Shown: positions 47,601-57,794, numbered from the stretch's first letter. The stretch is 64,000 nucleotides of DNA from Psychrobacter sp. 4Dc (GCF_002836715.1 NZ_PJAT01000123.1:1-64000); one strand, 5' to 3'. The notes: generated by a model not told the origin, from the sequence alone. Translations and numbers: made by a program.

Positions 47601-48137
47601 TTACTCCGCCATCTCACCATGCGCTTTCACATCACCTTTCTTACCATCTGGCTGAATCACGATAGGTAGTACCAGCCCTTTGGCAAAGTCATCAGACAGC
47701 ACATAATCATAGCGACTGGCAGCGACATCAGGCGTGGTATGAATGATAAGCGTCATCTCATTGCCATCGGTTAGCTCATGTGAGACATAGGTTTCGCTGA
47801 GTTGATCTAAGGCTTTCGATAGTGCTTCGTTGCTTGCCATGCTTACCGTCAGATTATGCTGAGCGGTCGCAGCGTCCACTTTGAAGTAATCTGCATAGTC
47901 TCGGACGTTTTGACTATCGATTGCAAATGGATACTTATAGTTGGTAGGGTCAGCAGGCTTTGTACCACTGTCTACCAGTGACCAGTCGATGGTGTCGGCT
48001 GCCGATGCAGTTGGATCTGCTGCTGTCTCCGCAGTTTGCTCAGTGGCATCGACAGAATCGGTAGCGTTATCGCAGCCTGTTAGCGCCCACATGCTTGCCG
48101 TTGCAATTACCATCATACTTATCAGACGCTTTGCCAT
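47601..48137 (-). CDS. Predicted lipoprotein of unknown function
   Basis: It is 178 aa from ATG 48137 (AAGGG 7 nt upstream); a frame from 48164 lacks a site. The signal peptide ends ALTGC, with lipidated Cys22. The mature part begins with an Asp/Thr/Ala-rich disordered stretch (~30 residues) and then a compact domain (SQNVRDYADYFKVDAATAQHNLTVSMAS) I do not recognise. The C-terminus is MAE after a KKGDVKAHG. Likely an envelope protein. Confidence 0.7.
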   Translation of the reverse strand: MAKRLISMMVIATASMWALTGCDNATDSVDATEQTAETAADPTASAADTIDWSLVDSGTKPADPTNYKYPFAIDSQNVRDYADYFKVDAATAQHNLTVSMASNEALSKALDQLSETYVSHELTDGNEMTLIIHTTPDVAASRYDYVLSDDFAKGLVLPIVIQPDGKKGDVKAHGEMAE

Positions 48138-48260
48138 CGAGTTACCCTTTTGGTTATTGGTCATGATTGATTTGCTCTACCTGCTATTTTGCCAGCTTTC
48201 TTGGTGCTTCTCTAGTGAAATGCATCAGATGGTAAGTTTTGATATAGTCCAATTCTCTCC

Positions 48261-48351
48261 AAAAGAATGATAGCGTTAACCTCGCTTGCAGTGTCACAGT
48301 TACAACTGCGCTCGGCTGCCTTATGCTACTTTTAAATTGAATCAACTATAT
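48261..48351. repeat. Dispersed ~91-bp repeat, copy 2
   Basis: It is co-linear with 27201-27291. Here the ends (about 48242 ATATAGTCCAATT and 48346 CAACTATAT) are imperfectly inverted, suggesting a miniature element with terminal repeats. Confidence 0.85.
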
Positions 48352-48379
48352 AGTCAAGTCTATATAAATCCGCTACATC

Positions 48380-48458
48380 GTCATCCTCGCTAAGCATAAT
48401 AATGTATAACTTGCACTCGGTTTCCTTGTATCAAAATTATATTGAACTGACTGTACAA
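48380..48458. repeat. Degenerate third copy of the dispersed repeat
   Basis: The blocks CCTCGCT, TGCACTCGGTTTCCTTGTAT and ATTGAACTGACTGTAC occur in the same order as in the other two copies, with more drift. It sits directly after copy 2. Confidence 0.55.
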
Positions 48459-48518
48459 CCGTCTACTTGGAACTGTTTCTTATAGCCGTCTTTATACACG
48501 TATCAAACGAACACGCAT

Positions 48519-48552
48519 AAAAAAGCAGCCACTATATAATGACTGCTTTTTT
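48519..48552. terminator. Rho-independent terminator
   Basis: AAAAAAGCAG / CTGCTTTTTT with a 14-nt loop. It lies downstream of the minus-strand gene ending at 48600. Confidence 0.8.
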
Positions 48553-48599
48553 CTGTTGTGACTATTTGTCTATTACGATACGAGCGTATCTTTAGCTGA

Positions 48600-49010
48600 T
48601 TAGATTTGGCAATTTACTTGGTATTCTTTACCATTAGCCCATTTCATCGCAAAGATACCTTTGTCACCTTTCATGTGCCATGCATAGACGACTTCTGGGT
48701 TTGAGTCGTTTACATAGCTTGCAACTTCGCCTTTCATTTTACCGTTTAGGACGATCGGCTGCTCTGCCCATTTTACTTTTGGCAAGGTAGCGTTGAGCAT
48801 CACTTGTTCTTTGTTAATAGATTGCTTTGCCATGATTTTGCTGTCATCGGTACAGGTGTACGGTGCTGGTGCCATACGATCATAGGCAGCGGTTACTTTT
48901 TCTGGAACTGGCGTATCATTTGCATCTGGGGTAGTTGGTGCGGTAGTCGCACAAGCGCTCAATATGGCAAGGACTGGTAGGGTAGTCGCAATTTTGGTTG
49001 TCATTTTCAT
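48600..49010 (-). CDS. Small lipoprotein, possibly MliC-like lysozyme inhibitor
   Basis: It is 136 aa from ATG 49010 (GGAG 8 nt upstream); a longer frame starts at 49022. The lipobox LSAC gives Cys20. A Thr/Pro/Asp linker leads to a ~90-residue beta-rich domain that starts YTCTDDSKI and ends EYQVNC. The paired cysteines and the GDKGIFAMKW near the end recall MliC/PliC lysozyme inhibitors. The key SGxxY loop is not obvious, so the assignment is tentative. Confidence 0.65.
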   Translation of the reverse strand: MKMTTKIATTLPVLAILSACATTAPTTPDANDTPVPEKVTAAYDRMAPAPYTCTDDSKIMAKQSINKEQVMLNATLPKVKWAEQPIVLNGKMKGEVASYVNDSNPEVVYAWHMKGDKGIFAMKWANGKEYQVNCQI

Positions 49011-49339
49011 AGTGCTCTCCAAAGTTTTTCACTGGTGTCATTTACTTGTTCTTAATTATGCGTTTAGCATATGAGGGTTATAGTAGCGAAAACGAACCAT
49101 TTCAATGTTAGAAATTGTTCGTTACCTGTTAGCTTCGTTACCCAACCGCTGTCTAATGTAACTTGTAATCTGCGACATGCTGAAAAGTAAGTCGTATTAA
49201 TTATGAGATGCGCGACTATAAAATTAGCGCATAAAAAATCGCCTATCAACGAGTGGCTGATAGGCGGTTTTTTGTTTTACTTAAAATGCTCTAGATTGAG
49301 CATGCATTTCTATACTATGAACATTACTTGCTATGAATA
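49011..49339. other. Intergenic region with a strong terminator
   Basis: 329 bp between ygiQ and the small lipoprotein gene. The stem 49233-49248 / 49258-49273 (AAAAAATCGCCTATCA / TGATAGGCGGTTTTTT) ends ygiQ on the minus strand. Nothing else was seen. Confidence 0.7.
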
Positions 49340-51793
49340 CTACTTGGTTTTACGCGGTGGCAGACCAGTATGCTGCGTTTGGAAATTGCCTTTGCTAACT
49401 TTCTTCTTACCCGCCATGCCTTTGCCTGCTGCGCCTTTAGCTGACGCATTGCTGTTTGACGAGCCATTACTGCGCTTCACTGAGTCATTGCCAACACGGC
49501 TATTCTTTTTGCGCGCTGACTGGTAAGTATCTTGCGCGGCATCACGCCCTTCTAAACTGGCGTTAAATGGTGGAATCAAGCAACCACGGTTTTTACCAAT
49601 TAAGTCACTACGACCCATGTCTTGTAAGGCTTTACGTAGTAATACCCAGTTTTTTGGATCATGATAGCGTAAGAATGCTTTATGCAGTTTGCGCTGCTTG
49701 CCAGACTTGACGATATCCATGTCACCTTCATCACGGCTGACCTTATGTAGTGGGTCTTTATGCGTGTGGTACATGGTAGTCGCGGTCGCCATTGGGCTTG
49801 GATAAAACGCCTGTACTTGGTCAGCACGATAGCCATTACTTTTGAGCCAAAGCGCAAGGTTCATCATATCTTCATCTTTGGTACCCGGATGGGCAGCGAT
49901 GAAGTAAGGAATCAGATATTGCTCTTTGCCAGCTTCCTGACTGAACTGTTCAAACATGGCTTTGAATTGATCATAACTGCCCATGCCCGGCTTCATCATC
50001 TTCGATAGCACGCCTTCTTCAGAGTGCTCAGGCGCAATCTTGAGGTAACCACCGACGTGATGACTGACCAATTCTTTCACATATTCAGGATCTTTCACTG
50101 CCAAGTCATAACGTAAGCCTGAAGCAATCAGGATCTTTTTCACGCCTTTGATATCACGGGCTTTGCGATATAGCTTGGTCAAATTACTATGATCAGTAAT
50201 CAGGTTTTCGCAGACATCAGGATAGACACAAGATGGCTTACGGCAGTTCTTCTCAATTGTCTCGTCTTTACAGCTGAGGCGATACATGTTGGCAGTCGGG
50301 CCACCAAGATCAGATATCACACCAGTAAAGTTCGGTGCGGTATCTCGAATCGCTTCTACTTCGCGCAAGATTGAATCTTCTGAACGGCTCTGGATAATAC
50401 GGCCTTCGTGCTCAGTGATCGAGCAGAAGGTACAACCACCAAAACAGCCGCGCATGATATTGACCGAAAACTTAATCATGTCATAAGCAGGGATGCGCGC
50501 ATCGCCATAGCTTGGATGCGGCAGGCGTGCATACGGCAGGTCAAACACATAATCCATCTCTTCAGTTGAGAGTGGCACTGGTGGTGGATTAAGCCAAACG
50601 TCGATAGAGGTATGTGAGTTACCAGCACCGCTACTATGACGCTGTACAAGCGCACGGGCGTTACCTGGATTGGTTTCTAAATGCAGGATACGACTTGCAT
50701 GAGCATAAAGCACAGGGTCAGATTTGACATGCTCGTAGTCAGGCAGACGAATAACGGTTTTTTCACGTGGTGGCATTTTTAGCTTATGCTTACGTGCGGT
50801 CATTGGCTTATCAAAGCCGCGCATTTGCACCACTTGCGTCTCTTCATCGACTTGTTCAGCGTTGATGACTTTATTGGCAACTGGCTCAGCGACAAAACCC
50901 TGATATTGTGACGACATAGATGAAGGCATGGCTTGGCCAACAGGCGAGTCCGATGGTTTGCTCTGCTCAATTGAACAGCTATCAACGTCTTCGGTCATCA
51001 CATAAGGGTTGATGATTGGATCGACACGGCCGACGGTATCGACATCATTACTCGCAACCTCAGTCATATCTTCTTGCCAGTGACGACGAGTCGGGGTCAA
51101 TAAGTAAGCAGTACCCCGCAGTTTGCTCATTTGCTCAAAGCTATAGCCTTTAGACAGACCATGTACCACATCGACGATCGCACGTTCAGCATTACCATAC
51201 AGTAAGACATCAGCACGCGCATCCAGCAATATACTACGGCGCACTTTGTCTGACCAATAATCGTAATGAGCGATACGACGCAAGCTACCTTCAATACCGC
51301 CCAAGATAATTGGTACATCAGGATAGGCTTCACGGCAGCGCTGGCTATAGACGATAGCCGCGCGGTCAGGGCGTTTGTTTGCCACGTTGCCAGGAGAGTA
51401 AGCATCATCGCTACGGATTTTGCGATCGGCGGTATAGCGGTTGATCATGCTGTCCATGTTGCCCGCGGTTACGCCGTACGCATAAACAGGTTTGCCCAAT
51501 TCCATAAAGGCGTCTTTACTCTTCCAATCTGGCTGAGCAATGATACCAACACGGAAACCTTGCGACTCAAGCAAGCGACCGATAATCGCCATACCAAAGC
51601 TTGGATGATCGACATAGGCATCACCTGAGATGATGATGACGTCACAAGCATCCCAGCCCAAATCGTCCATCTCTTTGCGGCTCATCGGCAGATAAGGCGC
51701 CGGCTCGTAGCAGCTCGCCCAGTGTTTGTCATAATCATAAAGTGGCTTGGTGCCTTGTTTAAAGGCAGTGCGGGCGATGGTATCGGCAGACAT
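49340..51793 (-). CDS. YgiQ-family radical SAM protein
   Basis: This 817-aa UPF0313/YgiQ protein has the radical SAM cluster motif [17 protein letters not shown] at about residues 447-463, within a B12-binding-like N-terminal domain plus radical SAM core arrangement. [18 protein letters not shown] and [10 protein letters not shown] are family hallmarks. The reaction is not established. Compared with typical members (~740 aa) there is a poorly conserved acidic insertion (about 255-320) and a basic Ser/Gly/Lys-rich C-terminal tail. It is transcribed alone. Confidence 0.93.
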   Translation of the reverse strand: MSADTIARTAFKQGTKPLYDYDKHWASCYEPAPYLPMSRKEMDDLGWDACDVIIISGDAYVDHPSFGMAIIGRLLESQGFRVGIIAQPDWKSKDAFMELGKPVYAYGVTAGNMDSMINRYTADRKIRSDDAYSPGNVANKRPDRAAIVYSQRCREAYPDVPIILGGIEGSLRRIAHYDYWSDKVRRSILLDARADVLLYGNAERAIVDVVHGLSKGYSFEQMSKLRGTAYLLTPTRRHWQEDMTEVASNDVDTVGRVDPIINPYVMTEDVDSCSIEQSKPSDSPVGQAMPSSMSSQYQGFVAEPVANKVINAEQVDEETQVVQMRGFDKPMTARKHKLKMPPREKTVIRLPDYEHVKSDPVLYAHASRILHLETNPGNARALVQRHSSGAGNSHTSIDVWLNPPPVPLSTEEMDYVFDLPYARLPHPSYGDARIPAYDMIKFSVNIMRGCFGGCTFCSITEHEGRIIQSRSEDSILREVEAIRDTAPNFTGVISDLGGPTANMYRLSCKDETIEKNCRKPSCVYPDVCENLITDHSNLTKLYRKARDIKGVKKILIASGLRYDLAVKDPEYVKELVSHHVGGYLKIAPEHSEEGVLSKMMKPGMGSYDQFKAMFEQFSQEAGKEQYLIPYFIAAHPGTKDEDMMNLALWLKSNGYRADQVQAFYPSPMATATTMYHTHKDPLHKVSRDEGDMDIVKSGKQRKLHKAFLRYHDPKNWVLLRKALQDMGRSDLIGKNRGCLIPPFNASLEGRDAAQDTYQSARKKNSRVGNDSVKRSNGSSNSNASAKGAAGKGMAGKKKVSKGNFQTQHTGLPPRKTK

Positions 51794-52187
51794 GGGCGGA
51801 CCTGTTAATTAGAAAAATGGCACTAAAAATACAGCCCTTATTACCCAATGATAATAAAGGCGAATTTAAAAGCGCTCATTTTAACATGAATCGCCTTCAC
51901 TATGCGACCTATTCTATAAGGGGCGATTGCCGATAAGTTATTGATAGCGTGAGATAAACTGCTCATGCAAAGTAAGCTATCCGCACAGAAAAATAATGGC
52001 AAAAACAGTCTAGGCAGAACAGTCGCATTATTAGCTCTATAAAACTTATTTCTAACAACCACTCTCTATTCTAGTTCAATTTTTAGCTACATCCTCGCAA
52101 ACGTAATAGTCAAAATACTGATTTATCTGATACTGGTCATTTGTTTTCTTACATTTAAGACTTACTTCAATTTCTAATGATAGGTTT
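51794..52187. other. Divergent intergenic region, ygiQ / amtB
   Basis: About 390 bp upstream of the sigma-54 site. It contains the ygiQ promoter and possibly NtrC sites for amtB, none of which could be pinned down. A 73-codon minus-strand frame here looks spurious. Confidence 0.45.
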
Positions 52188-52203
52188 TGGCACAGGTTTT
52201 GCT
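52188..52203 (+). promoter_or_regulatory. Sigma-54 (RpoN) promoter of amtB
   Basis: TGGCACAGGTTTTGCT matches the -24/-12 consensus TGGCACR-N4-TTGCW at every fixed position. Transcription should start near 52215, giving a leader of about 80 nt before ATG 52295. Nitrogen control through NtrC is implied. Confidence 0.85.
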
Positions 52204-52294
52204 CCACCCTTATTAGGGCTTATTTGTGTGCATTAATGAGTAAAAATAGTGCACCGATAAAATTTGAACGGCTAGATAAGTGTTTGGAGATAAA

Positions 52295-53683
52295 ATGAGA
52301 ACATCATCTGTTGGACTGGACACGATAAAGACATTACCAAAACTATTAAAATCATCACTAAGTAGTAGGCTGATGCTAAGTATATTATCGTTTGCAATGA
52401 TAAGTAGTGCCCAAGCTGCTGCGACTGACACATTGACCGTGGCACAGCTGCTCGAATATCAAAACATCGCTTGGATTATCTGGGGCGGGGTATTGGTGTT
52501 CTTTATGCAGGCAGGTTTTGCTCTACTTGAAAGCGGATCGGTACGTGCGAAAAATGCGGTAAACGTGATGATGAAAAACTATACCGATATGTGTATCGGC
52601 GGTCTGGCGTTCTACTTGGTTGGTTTTGGGCTGATGATGGGTACCAATCACTCCGGATTTGTCGGTACGGATCATTTTATGCCAATTGAGTTGTCCAATA
52701 TGGACTGGGCATTGATATTTTTTCAGATGATGTTTGCAGCGACAGCGGTGACGATTGCTAGTGGTGCAATGGCAGAGCGAGTTTCCTTTATCGGCTATGC
52801 AGTGGCGGCATGTTTGATTTGTTTGTTCATTTACCCTGTATTTGCCAGTTGGGTATGGGGTGGTTACTTCGGCGGTACGGGCTGGCTAGCCGAGCTTGGT
52901 TTTATTGATTTTGCTGGATCTACTGTCGTGCATTCTATCGGTGGCTGGTTGGCCTTGGCAGGTATCTTGGTCATTGGCCCAAGATTAGGCCGCTTTGCAC
53001 CTGATGGTACGCCAAGACTTATCGCAGGGCATAACATGACGTTACTGGCGCTTGGCGGATTTATCTTATGGTTTGGTTGGTTCGGGTTCAACGCTGGGTC
53101 GACATTATCTATCACCGGCAATATTGGTTTAATCGCAGTCAATACTTTTGTCGCTGCAGTCAGTGCGGTGGTGAGTTACATGCTGATCTCCCGATCGCTT
53201 AACAAAGCTATTTTACTGAGCGATAGTGTCAATGCCAGCTTGATTGGTCTGGTATCGATTACCGCAGGTTGTGCTACCACTACGCCTGTATTTGCCATTA
53301 TCATCGGTGCGGTTGCTTCCGTGGTTTATATCTTATCGTCGCAAGCATTATTAAAATTCAAAGTAGACGATGTGGTCTCGGCAGTGGCAGTACATGGTTT
53401 TGGCGGTGCGTGGGGTACGATTGCTGCAGGATTATTCTATACAGGAGATTTATTTAACTTATCACGGCTTGGCGTACAAGCGCTGGGCGTCGGTGTAGCG
53501 TTAGGCTGGGGACTGGGATTGGGGCTAGTGATGTATAAGCTGATCGATCTAAGCTTTGGGTTAAAAGCAAGCCGCTTACATGAGCAGCGCGGCCTTGATT
53601 ATACCGAGCATGCAGAGCTTGGTTACCCTGAGTTTCAGAAGCAGATGTTTGATTCCAAGAGTTTAACCGAGCGGCATTTATAG
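52295..53683 (+). CDS. amtB: Ammonium transporter AmtB
   Basis: This 462-aa ammonium channel starts at ATG 52295 (TTTGGAG 6 nt upstream); ATG 52280 is in frame but has no site. A long N-region and signal-like helix end SSAQAA, then eleven helices. Conserved parts include MQAGFALLESGSVRAKN, the GGTGWLAELGFIDFAGSTVVHSIGGW stretch (pore His), LGGFILWFGWFGFNAGS and VAVHGFGGAWG (second pore His). It is preceded by a sigma-54 promoter. No glnK follows; an unknown gene does. Confidence 0.95.
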   Translation: MRTSSVGLDTIKTLPKLLKSSLSSRLMLSILSFAMISSAQAAATDTLTVAQLLEYQNIAWIIWGGVLVFFMQAGFALLESGSVRAKNAVNVMMKNYTDMCIGGLAFYLVGFGLMMGTNHSGFVGTDHFMPIELSNMDWALIFFQMMFAATAVTIASGAMAERVSFIGYAVAACLICLFIYPVFASWVWGGYFGGTGWLAELGFIDFAGSTVVHSIGGWLALAGILVIGPRLGRFAPDGTPRLIAGHNMTLLALGGFILWFGWFGFNAGSTLSITGNIGLIAVNTFVAAVSAVVSYMLISRSLNKAILLSDSVNASLIGLVSITAGCATTTPVFAIIIGAVASVVYILSSQALLKFKVDDVVSAVAVHGFGGAWGTIAAGLFYTGDLFNLSRLGVQALGVGVALGWGLGLGLVMYKLIDLSFGLKASRLHEQRGLDYTEHAELGYPEFQKQMFDSKSLTERHL

Positions 53684-53693
53684 GAGCGAGCTG

Positions 53694-54335
53694 ATGAATA
53701 TTGATACTCAGTCCGTAGACCAAGCTGTGACTGCGATGGCAGAAGTACTTGCCGATTATCTACATCCTGAAGAGGTGCGGCTGCTTAAATCACAGTGGCA
53801 GAGATACTCAACGGTCTCTGTGAAAATGATGCAACAGTGCGTCTTGGATGCGACAAGGCGCTATCCTGAGCTGCAAGCTTATAAGTCTGATATTAGGAAA
53901 GGCTTTTGGGCTACGTTGCAAGCGGACAGTCAGCAGACTGTCGAATCTGATAGTCACAATCGCCATAATAGTCATAATGAAGCAATCAAAGCGCCAGTAC
54001 CTGTCTCTGAATTGGTTCTTGCATTTTATACCGTCGTAGAGGCGCTGCGCAGTCAGTTATCAGAAACAGAAAGTCGCAACCTATTTCTAACCATGCACCA
54101 AACTGTTTCGCAAGAGCGCACCTTCAAAGGGCATAGTTTTAACATCAGTCAATTTTTAGAAGGCAATCGCCCGTCTGTACCTGATAATGAGCACCTGTTA
54201 AATAATTTGATGCAGCTGGCTTATGTATGCTTATGCGATGTTGCAGGCCCTGTCGAAGCAGATGAGATGATGTTTCGAGCGGCAGAGAAGGCAAAACAAA
54301 ATTACCCGAAAACATTGGTCGAAAAGTTATTCTAA
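53694..54335 (+). CDS. Protein of unknown function cotranscribed with amtB
   Basis: This 213-aa soluble, helix-rich protein has an ATG only 10 bp after the amtB stop and an AGGAG site 7 nt upstream, so it belongs to the same nitrogen-controlled transcript. It has a His/Asn/Ser-rich linker (about residues 85-100) between two helical halves. It shows no resemblance to PII (GlnK): the T-loop and nucleotide site are absent. I do not recognise a family. A role in ammonium metabolism is guessed from position alone. Confidence 0.75.
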   Translation: MNIDTQSVDQAVTAMAEVLADYLHPEEVRLLKSQWQRYSTVSVKMMQQCVLDATRRYPELQAYKSDIRKGFWATLQADSQQTVESDSHNRHNSHNEAIKAPVPVSELVLAFYTVVEALRSQLSETESRNLFLTMHQTVSQERTFKGHSFNISQFLEGNRPSVPDNEHLLNNLMQLAYVCLCDVAGPVEADEMMFRAAEKAKQNYPKTLVEKLF

Positions 54336-54489
54336 GATATTAAGCAGGCACGTTACGGTCGGGTACGGAATACCTTTCGATAGCGTGCCTTATATAACGT
54401 AGTTTTCATGAGATAGCTTTCACAATGTAGCCTTCATGGCGTACCTTGAAACTTGATACTAGACGATGAGTAGTCTAATAGTTAGCTAT

Positions 54490-55248
54490 TTAATCTAATA
54501 ACTGAAGCGGGAAAGTAACCACGTCAAAGGCGAGGGCAAAGGGTAGCAATACTAGCTTTTGTGCGCCATTTGGACCGCTATGAGTGACGACATCTTGCTG
54601 AGTTTGTGTATAGAAGCTCACCGTATAGGGCCTGGTCAATGCACGATAGTTTGACTGAATTAATCCTAAGTTACTAACTTGCGGATAGATAGCGCCTTTG
54701 ACAGGAACGCTAAAACAAAAGCGCTGAGCATTGATACGTTGATCGCTCGCTGAGGTGCACTCTTTACCATTATTTTGCAAAAAGAACTGATAGTCTGAGC
54801 GCCCAAACTCATCTTTTAATTTGGCATAAGACAGTTTCATCTCACCTTGAAAGTACCCATCATTATTGGGTACATGAAAGCTCATGTCGTTATCCACTTG
54901 AATGTTTTCTTGCGTGAGATTACTCAGTAAATTCACCATCTCTGTCCCACCTTGGGTAAGGACGTAGCTATTTTTTTCTCCTACGATAACCATCGTCGCG
55001 TTTGGCATTTTTGGTAACGCCTGCGCAGGACGACCAAAGGCAACAATTTGATCTTCAGACAGTATCTGCTTCGTTGTGTTCGTAGTGACATGCCCGCTAT
55101 TGTCTAACAATGAGCTAGTCGCACAGCCTGAGCTGGCTAGTACCGTAGCAAACAGAGCGCCTGCTATTATCTTTTTTAAATTTAATGGGTTTAACGGTTT
55201 TAGTGACGCTTGCATATTCTTCTGAGTAGCATTTGTGTGGTCAGTCAT
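54490..55248 (-). CDS. Predicted lipoprotein of unknown function
   Basis: This 252-aa protein carries a type II signal after a long N-region. The lipobox ASSGC gives Cys42 (AGGAAG site about 8 nt upstream of ATG 55248; ATG at codon 12 is an alternative). The mature part is beta-rich with a CTSASDQRINAQRFCFSVP stretch holding two cysteines. The hydrophobic C-terminus LLPFALAFDVVTFPLQLLD resembles the end of YceK-type lipoproteins. Outer-membrane or periplasmic face location is likely. Confidence 0.75.
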   Translation of the reverse strand: MTDHTNATQKNMQASLKPLNPLNLKKIIAGALFATVLASSGCATSSLLDNSGHVTTNTTKQILSEDQIVAFGRPAQALPKMPNATMVIVGEKNSYVLTQGGTEMVNLLSNLTQENIQVDNDMSFHVPNNDGYFQGEMKLSYAKLKDEFGRSDYQFFLQNNGKECTSASDQRINAQRFCFSVPVKGAIYPQVSNLGLIQSNYRALTRPYTVSFYTQTQQDVVTHSGPNGAQKLVLLPFALAFDVVTFPLQLLD

Positions 55249-55412
55249 GATTAGGCTTCCTTGTCTAACAAATGGGCTTACGAAATTAACTATCGAGTTT
55301 TTATTTCTTCTCGGATGTCTGGTGAATATCGTACAGAGTTTAGAGGTAACTTAGCTACTTATCATCCATTGTCATATGATAGGCAACTTCAGCTGAGACG
55401 TATTAATTATAA

Positions 55413-55880
55413 TTAATCTAGGGTAATTTTTGTCCCACTCTTAGTAAAGTTCATCACAAACTGGCTTTTGAAATTGCGCACATTATTTTCGTAAGTCAGT
55501 AAGCTGCGAGTGAACTGATGATAGTCGCTCATATTCTTTGCATTGACCATCAACATAAAATCAAAATCGCCCGATACTTCATAGCAGCTCATGATTCGCG
55601 ATTGTGCATCCATCAGGCGCTCAAACCGATGCTGCATTGAGGTATTAGAGCGCTCCATTTCTATCATCACTACGGCTGTCAGGCCATAGCCCACTTTGTC
55701 AGGATTGACGATGGCGACTTGTTTGGTAATCACGTCACTATCTATGAGCGCCTGTATACGCCGCTGTGCCGTTGCAATAGATACATGCACTCGTTCTGCG
55801 ACAGTTTTAAGCGGTAATGTCGCATCATCTTGTAGCAAGTTCAAAATGGCTTTATCAATATTATCTAAAGTATGGCTCAT
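55413..55880 (-). CDS. Lrp/AsnC-family transcriptional regulator
   Basis: This 155-aa protein has the N-terminal helix-turn-helix (LPLKTVAERVHVSIATAQRRIQ, about 22-43) and C-terminal RAM ligand domain (VMIEMERSN ... CYEVSGDFDFMLMVNAKNM) of feast/famine regulators. It is divergent from the EamA transporter gene 200 bp away, which is its most likely target. An amino acid would be the usual effector; this is inference. Confidence 0.93.
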   Translation of the reverse strand: MSHTLDNIDKAILNLLQDDATLPLKTVAERVHVSIATAQRRIQALIDSDVITKQVAIVNPDKVGYGLTAVVMIEMERSNTSMQHRFERLMDAQSRIMSCYEVSGDFDFMLMVNAKNMSDYHQFTRSLLTYENNVRNFKSQFVMNFTKSGTKITLD

Positions 55881-56123
55881 ATCAGGACATCCTTAATAGC
55901 AGAGTTTTCTATCTATTTTTATAAATATTATCACTAAAAATACTAATATAAGAAAATAATGATTTATATGATACATATTTGATATTTTTATTCATTAATA
56001 CATCTATATAGAGATAATATATTAAAGCACCCTAGTAAAATAGACTGTACCAATCAGAGCTGCTTTAAAAAAAAGAGCTAGCAATTGGTTTTTTATAATC
56101 TATTAATAGCTACGGTGCTTATC
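55881..56123. promoter_or_regulatory. Divergent control region, Lrp-like gene / EamA transporter
   Basis: It is very AT-rich, with several ATATTT/AAATAT runs between 55920 and 56030, as expected for a curved Lrp-type binding region. No exact operator was resolved. Confidence 0.4.
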
Positions 56124-57146
56124 ATGTCTATCTCAATGCTCTCCAATGTATTCGCTAATACGCTAGCAACGACTGCTGCACGTTTGCCACTACCTGCGAT
56201 TTGGACGACAGGTAGCGCACAACAACGCACTGTGATACTAGGAGTGTCTTTTGCCATATTGTCCAATGTGCTATTTGGCGTCCTCTATGCGTATAGCAGC
56301 TTTTTATCGCCATTATCAGGGACGCAAGTTTTTATCTGGCGCATGCTCGCGATGTGGGCAGCGTTGGTCGGATACCTGATGGTAAGTGGACGTCTGGGAT
56401 TGCACATCGATAAATTGAAAGTGATAAGAGGCGCTAAGCAATGGGCTTGGCTGCTACTACCTACACCGATATTCCTTAGCCAATTTTGGTTATTTATGTG
56501 GGCGCCAGTTAATGGGCAAGGTGTGCAAACCGCGATGGGGTATTTCTTATTCCCGTTAATGATGGTGGTGTTTGGTTGTGTCCTCTTTGGCGAAAAACTA
56601 AGCCGTTTGCAATGGTTGGCAGTGGCCTTTGCTGCACTGGGCGTAGGTAGCGAAGTTATTCGTACCCAAAGTGTCTCTTGGGCGACGCTATGGGTATGCG
56701 GTACGTATCCCGTTTACTACATTTTACGCCGACTGCAGGGAGTCGGTGCCGTGACTGGATTATTGATTGATTTAACGATATTTGCGCCCTTTGCGCTGGC
56801 TTACTTGTTCTTCTTTGCCCCAAGCAGTTTAGTATTGGTTAGCGGCTCTGGGTTCTTTATCATGATGCTAGTAGGTTTAGGTGTGCTCAGTGTCTTGGCG
56901 ATGAAGACCAATATTGATGCCAGTCAAATGCTACCAGTCAACGTCTATGGCATGATGAGCTATCTAGAGCCTGCGTTGCTATTTATCTTGGCAGTGACCG
57001 TACTAGGTAACCCATTTGAGTCAGCGATGATCTATAGCTATGGTCTGATTTGGTTAGGTATTGGTTGTCTGATTGCTCATGGTGTTAGGCAATTGCGTCA
57101 GGCTAGTAGAAAGACAGCATTGTCTCTAGAAGAGAAAATGGCATAA
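56124..57146 (+). CDS. EamA/DMT-family transporter, RarD-like
   Basis: This inner-membrane permease with about ten helices is 340 aa from ATG 56124. A TTG at 56085 and an ATG at 56136 are alternative starts and none has a strong site. VILGVSFAILSNVLFGVLYAYSSFLSPLSGTQVFIWRML is split between the first two helices as in RarD, and EPALLFILAVTVLGNPFE is near the end. The family exports metabolites or drugs. The divergent Lrp-like regulator suggests amino-acid efflux, which is inferred. Confidence 0.85.
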   Translation: MSISMLSNVFANTLATTAARLPLPAIWTTGSAQQRTVILGVSFAILSNVLFGVLYAYSSFLSPLSGTQVFIWRMLAMWAALVGYLMVSGRLGLHIDKLKVIRGAKQWAWLLLPTPIFLSQFWLFMWAPVNGQGVQTAMGYFLFPLMMVVFGCVLFGEKLSRLQWLAVAFAALGVGSEVIRTQSVSWATLWVCGTYPVYYILRRLQGVGAVTGLLIDLTIFAPFALAYLFFFAPSSLVLVSGSGFFIMMLVGLGVLSVLAMKTNIDASQMLPVNVYGMMSYLEPALLFILAVTVLGNPFESAMIYSYGLIWLGIGCLIAHGVRQLRQASRKTALSLEEKMA

Positions 57147-57259
57147 AAGGTCGCTGGCTAGATGTTATAAAGGTTTCTATTTTATAAAACTACTACTTTA
57201 CAAGTCTATTTTTACCAACTAGCGTTTAAAATGGTTTTTGATAAAATATTATAAACAGC

Positions 57260-57299
57260 AAAAAAGGACGGCTCAGTAAATATTGAGTCGTCCTTTTTT
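57260..57299. terminator. Bidirectional Rho-independent terminator
   Basis: AAAAAAGGACG-CTCA / TGAG-CGTCCTTTTTT between the convergent EamA transporter and smpB genes. Confidence 0.92.
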
Positions 57300-57317
57300 A
57301 TATAGATTAAATAACGC

Positions 57318-57794
57318 TTAATCTAAATGCTGTTTGAAACCGCGTTGCTTATCACGTTCCCAGTCACGATCTTTTAGCGTTTTACGTTTGTCATGCTGCT
57401 TTTTACCCAATGCTAGGCCAATTTGGCATTTCACCAATGAGTTTTTCCAGTAGCAAGACAGCGGTACACAAGCGTAGCCTTTCTGGTTGATTGCCCCAGA
57501 TAGTTTTTCGATCTCACGACGGTTTAGCAGCAGTTTACGGGTACGAATACTGTCTGGACTAACGTGCGTTGAGCTCGATAGTAATGGCTGAATGTGCGCA
57601 CCAAATAAGAAAGCTTCGTTATTGCGGAATATGACATACGCTTCGGTAATAGTCATTTTTCCTGCACGAATGGCTTTGACTTCCCAGCCTTGTAATGCCA
57701 GTCCTGCCTCAAAGGTTTCTTCGATAAAATACTCATGACGCGCCTTTTTATTGGCGCAAATCTGATTATCTGGCTTTTTTGATTTTTTTGACAT
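57318..57794 (-). CDS. smpB: SsrA-binding protein SmpB
   Basis: This 158-aa tmRNA partner is for ribosome rescue. [36 protein letters not shown] and the C-terminal basic tail [16 protein letters not shown] match the family. The tmRNA gene (ssrA) was not seen in this window. A GGAG site lies just upstream of ATG 57794. Confidence 0.97.
   Translation of the reverse strand: MSKKSKKPDNQICANKKARHEYFIEETFEAGLALQGWEVKAIRAGKMTITEAYVIFRNNEAFLFGAHIQPLLSSSTHVSPDSIRTRKLLLNRREIEKLSGAINQKGYACVPLSCYWKNSLVKCQIGLALGKKQHDKRKTLKDRDWERDKQRGFKQHLD

Noticed and set aside
51841-52062. 73-codon minus-strand frame between ygiQ and amtB
   Set aside because: Cys/Leu-rich chance composition, no ribosome site, lies in the promoter region.
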